From Xanthomonas hydrangeae (lineage in GTDB: Bacteria; Pseudomonadota; Gammaproteobacteria; Xanthomonadales; Xanthomonadaceae), in assembly GCA_905142475.1 (NCBI GenBank), contig LR990730.1:1612001-1676000 (forward strand): DNA of 64,000 bases. The letters run 5' to 3'. Positions 39,046 through 48,315 of this stretch are shown here, piece by piece. The notes beneath the pieces were generated by a model. That model searched no databases, was not told where the DNA came from, and saw only the letters and a list, made by a program, of their open reading frames with translations. The number at the start of each line of letters is the position of its first letter. Position 1 is the stretch's first letter. The position numbers and the translations under genes are program-made.

Positions 39046-39773
39046 GCGCGTTGGGGCTGGAAGTGGCTGCCGATTCGGTGGGTTCGGCATTGGCCGCGCA
39101 AGAGGGTGGTGCGATGCGTGTCGAGCTCTGCGGGGGGCTGGATGGCGGCGGGTTGACGCCGTCGCTCGGCACGCTGGCGGTGGTGCGCGAGCGATTGCAG
39201 ATTCCGCTGTATGTGTTGATCCGTCCGCGTGTGGGCGATTTCGTCTTCGATGCGGACGAGGTCGAGGTGATGCGACGCGATGTGGAGCAATGCGTGCGGC
39301 TGGGCTGCGATGGCGTGGTGTTGGGCGCGCTGGATCCGCATGGGCAGGTCGATATGCCCACGATGCGGGTGTTGATCGCGGCGGCGGGACCGCTGGGTGT
39401 GACCTTCCATCGTGCGATCGATGTCAGTGCCGATCCGTCACGCGCGCTGGAAGATGCGATCACGCTGGGTTGCGAGCGCGTGCTGACATCTGGCGCGCGT
39501 GCGAGCGCGCTCGAAGGTGTGGACACCATTGCCGCGCTGGTGCGGCAGGCGGGCGAGCGCATCAGCGTCATGCCGGGTGCTGGAGTGTCCGAAACCAATG
39601 TGCTCACGCTGCGTGCGAGTACCGGCGCGCGCGAATTTCATGCCTCCTCACGTGGGCCGGTTGCGGCGCAGGTGCATGCACGGCATGCGTACATCACCGA
39701 TCTGGGAGGCGATTACCAGCGTACCGATGTGGCACGTGTGCGGCGGATAGTGGGGTTGTTGCAGGGAGTGTGA
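39042..39773 (+). CDS. cutC: CutC-family protein
   Basis: A 243-residue TIM-barrel protein of the CutC family, once tied to copper homeostasis but without a proven enzyme reaction. Signatures: MRVELCGGLDGGGLTPSLGT, YVLIRPRVGDFVFDADEVEV, GALDPHGQVD and HRAIDVSADPSRALEDAI, with the C-terminal ISVMPGAGVSETNV. The ATG overlaps the asparaginase stop (ATGA), so the two are coupled. The pairing with glycosylasparaginase is consistent with a catabolic rather than copper role; that is inference. Confidence 0.92.
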   Translation: MSALGLEVAADSVGSALAAQEGGAMRVELCGGLDGGGLTPSLGTLAVVRERLQIPLYVLIRPRVGDFVFDADEVEVMRRDVEQCVRLGCDGVVLGALDPHGQVDMPTMRVLIAAAGPLGVTFHRAIDVSADPSRALEDAITLGCERVLTSGARASALEGVDTIAALVRQAGERISVMPGAGVSETNVLTLRASTGAREFHASSRGPVAAQVHARHAYITDLGGDYQRTDVARVRRIVGLLQGV

Positions 39774-39807
39774 GAGCTAGAACTGCTTGTCTATGGCCTG
39801 GCTGCAG

Positions 39808-40131
39808 GGCCCTTACCCGCCCACCGTCGCGGGACACGCCGCAAGTACGTCCGTGTAGGCTCTTACACGGCATCCATGCCGCGTAAGGTCCCGCGACGGT
39901 GGGCGGGCAAGGACCAGTGGAGATGATCGGTGTGCATGGTTTCAACAAAGCAGCCGACTAACTTTCTGGTGCGGTGTCCTCACCGATTGCGGGACCGTGT
40001 GGCGGCATGGATGCCGCCACCGAGCCTCCAGGGACGGATTCACGGCGTGTCCCGCGAGCGGTGAGGGCACCGCGCCCTCGGCCGACTCGGCTTTTGATTG
40101 CATCTAAGGCAACGCCATGACTCGAAATCTT
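39808..40131. repeat. 324-bp double-palindrome repeat, copy 2 (inverted)
   Basis: Reverse complement of 17576-17899 with scattered mismatches, between cutC and the sialidase-like gene. Both palindromic modules are present: CCCTTACCCGCCCACCGTCG pairs with the GCGACGGTGGGCGGGCAAGG half, and GCGGTGTCCTCACCG pairs with CGGTGAGGGCACCGC. The same inner hairpins around GGCATCCATGCC / GGCATGGATGCC are present. It occupies most of the 440-base intergenic stretch (39774-40216), which has no gene. Confidence 0.85.
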
Positions 40132-40216
40132 GGTTGTCTTGTACGTGCTCGGACAGTGCAGGTAGGTCAATTGCGGAGCGCGCAGGACACCGCTATTCCT
40201 GACTGTGCATCAGTGG

Positions 40217-41305
40217 TTATGGCCGCGTCTTGCTATCCATGCTGCTGCCAAGCCGCACCGGATCCAAGACCACATGCTTGATACGTTGACGTTTCCAGGT
40301 GTAGCTGATGTGCACTAGGTTATCTTGGGTCTGGATCACGGCAGGATAGGAAAACTCGTCTTTCTCGCTGTTTTCCAGAGTCAGTACGCGTTGCCAGTGC
40401 ACGCCATCGGTCGATAGCGCCACCGCAAGCGTGCCGCGGCCGTCCCACCAGTCCTTGCCGGCGATGCCGGGGTTGTAGACCAGCAGGGCGCGGCCATCGC
40501 GCAGCATCACGGCATCGGTGCCGGAGTTGGGGTTTTCTACGTCCAGCAATTGCATCGGTTGCCAGTGCAGGCCGCCATCATTGGAGAACGTACTGAAAAG
40601 CTTGTTCTGCTGGCTTCGGCCCAATATCTGCACGCGTCCGTCCGCATGCAGCAACACGCTGGGCTGGATCGCGCCGATCACTGTCGGATCATTGAGCGGC
40701 ATGCCGCGTTGCCAATGTGCGCCGTCGTCGTCGCTCCATTCCAGATGCGCGCGCCAGCCACGGTCTTCGCTGCTGCTGGGTGCGAGGATGCGTCCATTCC
40801 GGAGCTGTACCGGCTTGTTCTTGATCGGGCCGAGAATGCCGTCAGGCAGGCGCAGCGGTGGCGACCAGTGCGCACCGTCATCGGTCGATGTAATGCGCAG
40901 GCCCCACCAGTCGCGCGGATTCGGGCCGAGCTTGTAGTACAGCTGCACCGGCCCGGTGGCGGACTGAAACAGCACCGGATTCCAGGCCGGCAGTGCCGCG
41001 CCATCTACGCCTGCGTGCGCGCCGTCTGCGATGCGGTGCGGTGTCTGCCAGTGCTGCGGGCCGCGTTGGGCGAGCCAGATACCGACATCGGCCGCACCCT
41101 CGTGTGCGCCGCCGAACCAGGCCGCCAGCAGCGTGCCGTCGCGGGTTTCCAATAGCGTGGACGCGTGCGCCTGCGGGGTCGGTGCCGGGTCGGCGATGAA
41201 CTCGCTGAGCACGATCGGTGAGGGCGGCGATGCCGGTGATTCGGCGTTGGCGGCGAAGCCCGCGAGGCTCGCAACAAGACAGGTCAGCAGGCGTGACAAG
41301 GGCAT
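40217..41305 (-). CDS. exported sialidase/BNR-repeat protein
   Basis: A 362-residue protein with a Sec signal (MPLSRLLTCLVASLAGFAANA). The body is a six-bladed propeller of the sialidase superfamily: at least four Asp-box motifs (STDDGAHWS, SDDDGAHWQ, SNDGGLHWQ, STDGVHWQ) and an early ETRDGTLLAAWFGGAHEG. Members of this DUF4185/sialidase-like group act on glycans, but the exact substrate is not predictable. It is followed upstream by the remains of a fucosidase gene, pointing to a former glycan-degradation pair. Confidence 0.85.
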   Translation of the reverse strand: MPLSRLLTCLVASLAGFAANAESPASPPSPIVLSEFIADPAPTPQAHASTLLETRDGTLLAAWFGGAHEGAADVGIWLAQRGPQHWQTPHRIADGAHAGVDGAALPAWNPVLFQSATGPVQLYYKLGPNPRDWWGLRITSTDDGAHWSPPLRLPDGILGPIKNKPVQLRNGRILAPSSSEDRGWRAHLEWSDDDGAHWQRGMPLNDPTVIGAIQPSVLLHADGRVQILGRSQQNKLFSTFSNDGGLHWQPMQLLDVENPNSGTDAVMLRDGRALLVYNPGIAGKDWWDGRGTLAVALSTDGVHWQRVLTLENSEKDEFSYPAVIQTQDNLVHISYTWKRQRIKHVVLDPVRLGSSMDSKTRP

Positions 41306-41394
41306 CGTGGTCCAGTCCTGTGCGGATTTTAAAGATACCTATTTATTATCTATTAAATACCATGTGCTCTGGTCATTCCAGGCGGCCGTCGTCG

Positions 41395-41830
41395 CCGATC
41401 ACTGCGAGGACCCGCGATGTCATGACATCCGCTCTCTCCGTTGCGCTGGCTGGCCGTGCTCGGCCTGACCGCGTTGACCTGCCCACCGCCATCGCGCAGA
41501 ACGTTGCCGAGGTGAAGCCTTCGCCGCAGCGGGTGGCCTGGCAGGAGTTGGAATTCGGCGTGATCGTGCACTTCAATCCCAATACCTGATGGAGTGGATC
41601 AACGACGGCCAGCTGGTGCAGAAGTCTGCGGTGGAAGCCTGATAGGACGGCAAGTGGGTGCCCAAGGCGCGGGCGAACGGCCGGATGAAGATCGATCATT
41701 TCGTGCCGGTGACTGCTTCGCGGGTGCGCTTGAACATCCCGTCCAGCGCAGATGCAGTGCAGATCCGCGAGTTCCAGTTTCAATACGCGCACCGGTGCGA
41801 CTGCGCACTGAGGCGCCTCGCACAGCGGTT
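41395..41830 (+). pseudogene. remnant of an alpha-L-fucosidase gene (GH29)
   Basis: Scraps of one gene in different frames. First, a signal-like RWLAVLGLTALTCPPP (about 41442-41490). Then AEVKPSPQRVAWQELEFGVI VHFNPNT and a stop (about 41510-41589), which resembles the conserved GH29 N-terminus (W-E-x-G-x-F-x-H-F-x-PNT). From 41589 a third stretch (MEWINDGQLVQKSAVEA, double stop, then KARANGRMKIDHFVPVTASR and IREFQFQYA) resembles the C-terminal discoidin-like part. The catalytic centre is absent, so most of the gene has been deleted. Family call is moderately secure. I see nothing else in 41830-42047. Confidence 0.5.
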
Positions 41831-42047
41831 GCGCGCGGTCACAGTGGCGCTGCGACGCGCATTGCGAAGCGGCGTTGCGAGGATTCAGTCGCACGCCTGC
41901 ATGCCGCTACGAGATGACACGGTGTGCGGTGGGCTTGGCGCATGGTCGGCACACTGCGGTGCGGTCGACAGGTGCGACCGGCCTTCAGTGCCGATTGGCC
42001 TGCAACAACGTGCAGCGCCGTGTATCTGTCCCCTCAGGAGCGCGCAC

Positions 42048-42377
42048 ATGGCTTTTCCAACCGCAGTCAACGATCAGATCACCGATGCCGTCACACAGAC
42101 CAACGTCAAGGTGATCGGCGAAGCGCCCGCCATGTCGATGGGCACGATCTACCAGCGCATGGCCCATTCGAACGGGATTCTCTTTGCTAACGCGGTGGCC
42201 GCGCAGCAGCAACAAAACCTGCTAGCGCAGGCCGCCACGAATCAGGGCGTGATGCAGATCTACAGTCTCGATACCACCGCTTCGGCGGCGGACGTCGAGA
42301 AGGTCGCGCAAGCGGGCGTCGCCGACAATCTGACCAGTCTGCTCACCGTGCTCAAGGCATTCAACGGCGGCAAGTAG
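42048..42377 (+). CDS. RebB-family R-body protein
   Basis: A 109-residue protein beginning MAFPTAVNDQITDAVTQTNV, the hallmark of R-body structural proteins (RebA/RebB), with the Ala/Gln-rich helix FANAVAAQQQQNLLAQAATN and GVMQIYSLDTTASA. R-bodies are extendable protein ribbons, best known in Caedibacter. An AGGAG ribosome site lies at 42036-42040, eight bases before the ATG at 42048. No second reb gene is next to it here, so this is an orphan or part of a dispersed set. The frame is open further upstream (from 41658), but that part belongs to the fucosidase remnant. Confidence 0.85.
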   Translation: MAFPTAVNDQITDAVTQTNVKVIGEAPAMSMGTIYQRMAHSNGILFANAVAAQQQQNLLAQAATNQGVMQIYSLDTTASAADVEKVAQAGVADNLTSLLTVLKAFNGGK

Positions 42378-42429
42378 TGGCGATTGGTGACAGCGTCAGT
42401 GCTGTCGCCAATGTTGCTGACGCGAGCGC

Positions 42430-42645
42430 TCAGGCCGCGTTGTCGTCGCGCACTTGTGGCGGCAGCAGGATCTGCGGTTGTTTGGCCGAGTGGGTCTGGC
42501 ACAGGAACGTCATCAGGTGCGCCGCTTCGGTGCTGCCGATCGGCTGGCCGGGCGCGGGCTTGCTGTGCACGTGTTCGGCAAAGGCATGCTGGGTCTGCTC
42601 CGGAACCGGGGAGACAGGGTCTTGCGTAACGGTGGACGACGACAT
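42430..42645 (-). CDS. small unknown protein beside rebB
   Basis: A 71-residue hydrophilic protein starting MSSSTVTQDPVSPVPEQTQH, with a clear AGGAG ribosome site 6 bases upstream of the ATG at 42645. Contains PGQPIGSTEAAHLMTFLCQT and PQILLPPQVRDDNAA. It converges on rebB with 52 bases between stops. I do not recognise a family. Its placement opposite an R-body gene may be chance. The following 395 bases (42646-43040) show no supported gene. Confidence 0.55.
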   Translation of the reverse strand: MSSSTVTQDPVSPVPEQTQHAFAEHVHSKPAPGQPIGSTEAAHLMTFLCQTHSAKQPQILLPPQVRDDNAA

Positions 42646-43040
42646 GAAACGCTCCTGGAACTCACCAACCGACCGTCGCTCGATGGAACGACGGGAATGC
42701 GCCACTGCCTTCCACAACGGCGTGAGCCGGTGATCTTGCCTGGAATGCGATCCGTTCGATACAACAATTGGTCGCAGACGCTGCGTGGGCAGTGGACGTC
42801 CAGATAGCGGCGGGCGCGCGGCGGTCTGAAGGGGCGTTGCTGAGAGTACAAACATCTCTAGCTGATCTGGTTCACGTTCTAGCAACGCATACAGCGGAGC
42901 AGCCAAGAACTTTTGCCCCAGCAGGCGGCACGTAGCACGTAGCAGCTAGTAGGCGGTAAGCGGAAGCAGTAAGCCTCCACTACGCCGACCACCCGAACGC
43001 TTGCCCCAGGCGGTCGGAGAAGCCCGACTGATCCAATTGC

Positions 43041-43787
43041 TCAGTGACGCAACGCCAGCTCGGCCAGACTATCCAGGCGTTGCTTGATCTCCCGCCAACC
43101 AGGCAGATGGGCATCGAGCAGGCGATAGAAGGCCTTGCCATGATTGTGGATTTTCAGGTGACACAGCTCATGCAGGATGACGTAATCGATACAGGCGCCC
43201 GGGACACGGATCAGGCCTAGATTCAAGCTGATCCTTCCCAAGGGTGAGCAACTGCCCCACTGGCGCTGCATCATCCGCAGTGAGAGGGGTGGCACCTGCT
43301 TGATCCAGCGGAGTTGGGCGGCCATGTCGGCCACGCGCTGCGGTAGCAGCAACCTGGCGCGCTCGCGTTGCCAGTCTTCCAGCGCTGCGCGCACTACCTC
43401 GGGCGCACGGCTGGGCACCCGTGCTTCGACGTAGCCGCCACGCAGGCGGACGTCATGCATCTGGTCGTCAAGGATCACCTTCAGCCGGTAGCGCCGCCCC
43501 AGATACAGCACAGTTTCGCCACTGACGTATTCGCGCGGGGTGACGTGCCGCAGGCGTTGCTCGATCCCCATCAAGTGCAAGTGGATCCAGCGTGCGCGCT
43601 GGATCAGCGCCCGTTTGATCTGGGTGTCGGTCGCCTGCAGCGGCGCGTCCAGCCGTACGCGGCCATCGGGTTCCACATGGATGGCCACGCGCTGGCTGCG
43701 TCGTAGCGCGGATCTTTGGATCTGGCAGTGGATGCGGCGCTCGCCGTAGGTCACCACCATCTCGGCGTTGGTCTGAATCGGTGTCAC
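43041..43787 (-). CDS. YgjP/DUF45-type zinc metallopeptidase
   Basis: A 248-residue protein with the zinc-binding motif HELCHLKIHNH (HExxH, about residues 205-215) preceded by RMMQRQWGSCSPLGRISLNL, the signature of the YgjP (M48-related, formerly DUF45) family. It starts at a GTG (43787) overlapping the hsdR stop, so it is the last gene of the type I restriction operon. Such metallopeptidases are often found next to hsdR, possibly controlling restriction subunit turnover; that function is inference from recurrence. Confidence 0.9.
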   Translation of the reverse strand: MTPIQTNAEMVVTYGERRIHCQIQRSALRRSQRVAIHVEPDGRVRLDAPLQATDTQIKRALIQRARWIHLHLMGIEQRLRHVTPREYVSGETVLYLGRRYRLKVILDDQMHDVRLRGGYVEARVPSRAPEVVRAALEDWQRERARLLLPQRVADMAAQLRWIKQVPPLSLRMMQRQWGSCSPLGRISLNLGLIRVPGACIDYVILHELCHLKIHNHGKAFYRLLDAHLPGWREIKQRLDSLAELALRH

Positions 43788-46700
43788 GTGCGGCTAAGCC
43801 CAATGCGCGTGATGTGCACGATCTGCTCCACGATGGCCTTGGCATGGTCCAGCCCGACCAGATCGAAGATGGGGGGAAGCAAGGTCTGGCGAATCTGCGA
43901 CTCGATGCTGTGCAGGTTCAATGAGTTCTCGGCAATGGCGGTGCGCACCACGCCATCGATCGTCAGTGCCAGATCGGCCAAATGCGTTGCCTCGGCAGCG
44001 CGCTTGGCGTGCATGGCATCCTCGCCCAATTCCAGCAGGATCGCGCCGTAGTAGGCACTGGCATGCGGGTTGTCGGCCAATGCCACTGGAATACTGGGGA
44101 TCTTCCTGGCCTCCAGGCGCTGCTCGAAGGCCTTGAACACGGCGTACTGCTTCAAGGGATGATCGAACATGGCTTCTGCCTCGGCAATGGCCTCTCGCAA
44201 CAGCTCGCCGAAGACTTTTTGCGCGTACGGGTCGCTGGCCAACTCCTGCTCGATGGTCTTGCGCAGACGCGTCTGGATCAGATCGGCCTCGTTGCGGGTC
44301 TTCTCCTCCGACCAGGTCTGCGGATCTTCGCGCTTGCCCAATTCATGCACGACGTACGCACCCGTGGATTCGCGCACCTCGCGGCCAATCACCTGTTTGT
44401 CCACCAGCTTGCGGATCTGCTCTTCGTAGATGCTGTAGTCCACGGTTTCCATCGCATCCTGGCGTGCGGTCCTGCGCAACCCGGAGAAGAAGTGCAGGTC
44501 GCGCTTGTAGCGGTCGATCAAGGTATCCGGAAAGGCGGTGTCTTCAAAGAAACTGCGCGAGGAGAGTGCGGTCTGCAGGCACAGGCCGAACTCGGTCAGC
44601 ACGGCGGAGAAGTCGTCGCGCAGTTTCTGCCGCGCGTCGTAATCGGCGCCCTCTTCGTCGGAGACGAAGCGCGGGCTCAGGCGCTGCCTGAACTGCTCCG
44701 GGTCGTCATGGCTGGCCAGCCCGTCGAAGAACGCCCATAACCTGGCATTGAGCGCAGGCAAGCGTCTGTACTCGGTACTGATCGCCTGGTACAGGCCCTC
44801 GATATCGGCCACATCGAAGCCGCCTTGGGTACGTGTTTCCAGGTCCTGATACGCACGTATCGCCGTGTCCAGTTCGGTCAGGATGCCGCGGTAGTCCACC
44901 AGGATGCCGTAGCGCTTGGCATCGTGCAGGCGGTTCACCCGTGCCACCGCCTGGATCAGGTTGTGGCCCTTGAGCGGTTTGTCGATGTAGAGCACCGCAT
45001 TGCGCGGCTCATCGAAGCCGGTGAGCAGCTTGTCCACCACGATGAGCAGATCCGGATCGCCATCGCCACCGAAGTCGCGCACGGTCTGCCGCTCGTACTC
45101 CTGCGGATCCAGCCGTTGGTCTGTGATGGCCTGCTTCCACCATTTCTGCACCTCGGGCAAGGTGTCTTCATCGACATCGCTGTTGCCCTCGCGTGTATCG
45201 GGCGGGGAGATCACCACCGCGCCTGTCACCAGGCCGGTCTCGTCCAGGGCGCGCTTGTAGCGGATGGCATCGCGCTTGCTGTCGGTCGCCAGCTGCCCCT
45301 TCAGGCCCAACGGTTTGATGTTCTCGTTGAAATGCGCGGCAATGTCCCAGGCGATCAGTTCGATGCGATTGGCCGCCCCATAAATGGCGCGCTTGCTGGC
45401 GAACTTCTTTTTCAGATCCGCGCTCTGCGCGTCCGAGAGCCCGGCGGTGATCTTGTCGAACCAGCGGGTCACCGCCGCCGCGTTGACCTCCAGCTCCGGC
45501 ACGCGTTCTTCGTATAGCAGCGGGGCCACGGTCTGGTCTTCGACAGCGCGCTGCATGGTGTAGGCATGCAGGATCGGGCCGAACTTGTTGGCGGCTTTGT
45601 CGTTCTTGAGCAGCGGGGTGCCGGTGAACGCCAGATAGGCTGCATTGGGCAGCGCCTTGCGCATGCGCTCGTGGGTTTCGCCGCCGTGGCTGCGGTGGCC
45701 TTCATCCACCAGCACGATCAGGTCGGCCGAGGTGTTGTGGCACTCGGGCAGCTTGGCGGCGGTGGTGAACTTTTGCACCAGCGAGAAGGTGATGCGCTCG
45801 CTGCCCTGGCCGATGCGGCGCGCCAGATCGCGGCCGGTGGTGGCCTTGCTGCGCTCGCCCTCTTTTTTGGTGCCGACGGCCGAGCCGAACGCGCCGCCGC
45901 TGATGAAGTTGCGCGCTAGCTGCGCCTCCAGGTCGGTCCGGTCGGTCACCACCAGGACCCGGCACTGCGTCAAGGCCGGATCCAACACCAGCGCCTTGGT
46001 CAGAAACACCATGGTGAAGCTCTTGCCCGAGCCGGTGGTGTGCCACAGCACGCCGCCCTGGCGTCCGCCGTCAGGGCGACGCGTGCGGATCTGCGCCAGC
46101 AACGCGCGGATGCCGAAGAACTGCTGGTAGCGCGCCACGATCTTGCCGACCTTGCGGTCGAACAGCACGAAACCGCGCAGCACCTCCAGCAGCCGGGCCG
46201 GGGTGAGCAACCCGGCCAACAGCAGGTCCTGCTCGGTGGGCAGCATGGGCTTGGCCCACAACGCCTGGCAGTAGGCCCGCAGCGGCGCCGGCTTGTCTGC
46301 CAGCAGGGCATCGCGGGTAGCCGCAGGCAGTGGCAGGTTCTTGAGGCGGCTCAGCTGCGCCTGGTCGAACTGCTCGTCGCGCCAGCGCGCCCAGAAGGTG
46401 GCCGGGGTGTGCGTGGTGCCGTAGCGCGCCTCGGTCAGGCTGATTGCAAGTAACACTTGCGCATAGGCGAACAACTGCGGAATCTCTTCTGCCCGCTGGT
46501 TGCGCAATTGCTGGCTCACCGCTTCGGCCACCAGCGATTTGCCGGCATGCCCGGCATCGGCGCGCTTGGTTTCGATCACCACCAGCGGGATGCCGTTGAC
46601 GTAACCCACCATGTCGGGCGTGCGCGTATGCGTGCCGTGGGCGGACAGTAGCTCGCATTCTTCGGTGATGTCCCACAGGTTGTGGGCTGCATCGCCCCAG

Positions 46701-47074
46701 TCGATCACCGCGATGGTGGGCTGATGCTTCTTGCCGTCGGGCATGAACTCGGTGACGGTGATGCCCAGCGTCAACAGGTGATACAGCCGCTCATTGGCGG
46801 CCAATAGCCCATCGCCCAGCGGCAGCGCCGACAGCTCGCGCACGATCTGGTCGATGCCGCCCGGCGAGAGCGGATAGGTCTGCCCCTTGTAGTCGAAGCG
46901 ACGGCTTTGCAGCACCTCGATCAGGCGTGGCAGCAACAGCACCTCGCGGGTGCCGCCGCGCAGCGCCAGGCACTGCGCGGCACTGAGGTAGCGCCAGCCC
47001 AGGTTGCACAGCAGGTGCAACGCGGGCAGCTGCGCGCTGGCCTGTTCGCGGGTGTCCGGGGCGCTGTGGGTCAT
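43784..47074 (-). CDS. hsdR: type I restriction enzyme R subunit HsdR
   Basis: The motor-nuclease subunit that translocates DNA and cuts when unmodified sites are met. The 1096-residue protein has the N-terminal nuclease domain (PLVVIETKRADAGHAGKS, the ExK core near residue 160), Walker A TTGSGKSFTMVF (about 346), the DEAD-like motif VLVDEGHRSHGG and SF2 motifs AFTGTPLLKND and VARVNRLHDAKRYG. A C-terminal helical domain binds the methylase. The ATG overlaps the hsdS stop. No frameshift is visible. Confidence 0.95.
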   Translation of the reverse strand: MTHSAPDTREQASAQLPALHLLCNLGWRYLSAAQCLALRGGTREVLLLPRLIEVLQSRRFDYKGQTYPLSPGGIDQIVRELSALPLGDGLLAANERLYHLLTLGITVTEFMPDGKKHQPTIAVIDWGDAAHNLWDITEECELLSAHGTHTRTPDMVGYVNGIPLVVIETKRADAGHAGKSLVAEAVSQQLRNQRAEEIPQLFAYAQVLLAISLTEARYGTTHTPATFWARWRDEQFDQAQLSRLKNLPLPAATRDALLADKPAPLRAYCQALWAKPMLPTEQDLLLAGLLTPARLLEVLRGFVLFDRKVGKIVARYQQFFGIRALLAQIRTRRPDGGRQGGVLWHTTGSGKSFTMVFLTKALVLDPALTQCRVLVVTDRTDLEAQLARNFISGGAFGSAVGTKKEGERSKATTGRDLARRIGQGSERITFSLVQKFTTAAKLPECHNTSADLIVLVDEGHRSHGGETHERMRKALPNAAYLAFTGTPLLKNDKAANKFGPILHAYTMQRAVEDQTVAPLLYEERVPELEVNAAAVTRWFDKITAGLSDAQSADLKKKFASKRAIYGAANRIELIAWDIAAHFNENIKPLGLKGQLATDSKRDAIRYKRALDETGLVTGAVVISPPDTREGNSDVDEDTLPEVQKWWKQAITDQRLDPQEYERQTVRDFGGDGDPDLLIVVDKLLTGFDEPRNAVLYIDKPLKGHNLIQAVARVNRLHDAKRYGILVDYRGILTELDTAIRAYQDLETRTQGGFDVADIEGLYQAISTEYRRLPALNARLWAFFDGLASHDDPEQFRQRLSPRFVSDEEGADYDARQKLRDDFSAVLTEFGLCLQTALSSRSFFEDTAFPDTLIDRYKRDLHFFSGLRRTARQDAMETVDYSIYEEQIRKLVDKQVIGREVRESTGAYVVHELGKREDPQTWSEEKTRNEADLIQTRLRKTIEQELASDPYAQKVFGELLREAIAEAEAMFDHPLKQYAVFKAFEQRLEARKIPSIPVALADNPHASAYYGAILLELGEDAMHAKRAAEATHLADLALTIDGVVRTAIAENSLNLHSIESQIRQTLLPPIFDLVGLDHAKAIVEQIVHITRIGLSRT

Positions 47075-48315
47075 GCCGGTTCTGCCGCGTCGGCGGGCAG
47101 GCGCACGCGGCGTTTGCCGGTGAGAAGTTGGGACATCAGGGCTTTCTTCTCATCACGGAGCTTGTCCAGTTGCGCTGCGATCAGCTGTTCTTTTTGCTCA
47201 GCCATGTTGAGGATGGCCGCAACACGCCGTTGCTCGGTCACGCCTGGAATGTGCAGCCGCAGCTTGAAGAAGTCGCCGACACCCACATTGAGCAATCCGT
47301 GATTGCGCGCACCTTCCTGCGCGATCCCCGAAAGCCCTTCGTTGAGCATCCCCACTTCGAAGTAATGCCGGAAGAAGTCCGCATCTGCTTCGACTTCATT
47401 GCGCAGCCGGAAGCAGATGTAAAGGCTCGACACAACGCCTTGGTCGTAGCGTGTCAACGGCTTGATCGCGCCCATCGGATAGCCTGCCGAATAGCTCTTG
47501 TTGTAGGCGAATTCGCCGCGTTGAAGTAGCGTATAGCCGGAGAGGTTTTCGCTTGCGATGGATTTGTTGAAGTAGTCACGCTGGCTGACCAGTCCGCGGG
47601 TGCCGGAGATGGTCAGTACGTTCGAGTTTGCAGTTGTGTTTCGGCGTGTCACCCGTTCAAAGACTTCATCAAGGTCGGCGAACTTCCATCCGTGGGTGGT
47701 CATGCTGCTGTGTCTTCCATGTACGAAAAGCGCGTTCGTGAGGATTTTCCTCTGCGTGCAGGCGTTTGCAAGTAGCCCCTCTGTGGTGGCGATCGCTTGA
47801 TCCCAGGTGGAGAGGATGTGGGCGATGCGCTCTTGTTCTGCGAGTGGCGGAAGCACTAGCGGGAACGATCTCAACTGCGAAGAGTTGATGCTGGCCAGGT
47901 TGGTGCTGCGCTTTGCACAGCTTAAAAAATACGTCCGCCCGTATTCACTCCCGGACAGTGCCGACAAGAAAAACGGGTTGACCAAATCTTGCTTGGCACG
48001 TACCGCAAAGACATGGTTCTGGTGCAAGCAAGGATCTACTTTGCCATCCCACACAGCGCCACGCCCCAGCTTGTCAAAATCTCCACCTTCGGTCATCAAG
48101 ATGTCGTCTCGCTGGAGCAAGTAGCGATCAACCTGATGCCGTTCTATGGCGATGGTCTTGACCTGTGTAAGGTCGATGAAGCCATCTTGCACGTTGGCCA
48201 CGCGCAGATAGGGCAACTCCACCGGATCAACCAAACCGGTCTTCCCCTTTGCCACTCCCGTGCGTACTTCTGCAACTTCATGGAGAGGGCGGCGGTTCCA
48301 ATCTTTAGGTAGCAT
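47071..48315 (-). CDS. hsdS: type I specificity subunit HsdS
   Basis: Determines the DNA sequence recognised by the restriction-modification complex. The 414-residue protein shows two target recognition domains, each followed by a conserved spacer helix: LPPLAEQERIAHILSTWDQA (end of the first half, about residue 170) and GVTEQRRVAAILNMAEQKEQ (second half, about 370). The N-terminus is LPKDWNRRPLHEVAEVRTGV. The ATG at 48315 follows the truncated rhuM gene, and the stop overlaps hsdR. A full two-TRD subunit, so a bipartite site is expected; the sequence cannot be read from the gene. Confidence 0.93.
   Translation of the reverse strand: MLPKDWNRRPLHEVAEVRTGVAKGKTGLVDPVELPYLRVANVQDGFIDLTQVKTIAIERHQVDRYLLQRDDILMTEGGDFDKLGRGAVWDGKVDPCLHQNHVFAVRAKQDLVNPFFLSALSGSEYGRTYFLSCAKRSTNLASINSSQLRSFPLVLPPLAEQERIAHILSTWDQAIATTEGLLANACTQRKILTNALFVHGRHSSMTTHGWKFADLDEVFERVTRRNTTANSNVLTISGTRGLVSQRDYFNKSIASENLSGYTLLQRGEFAYNKSYSAGYPMGAIKPLTRYDQGVVSSLYICFRLRNEVEADADFFRHYFEVGMLNEGLSGIAQEGARNHGLLNVGVGDFFKLRLHIPGVTEQRRVAAILNMAEQKEQLIAAQLDKLRDEKKALMSQLLTGKRRVRLPADAAEPA

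Noticed and set aside
38939..39886. Alternative plus-strand frame over cutC
   Set aside because: Shadow of cutC, which has the conserved family motifs and overlaps the asparaginase stop.
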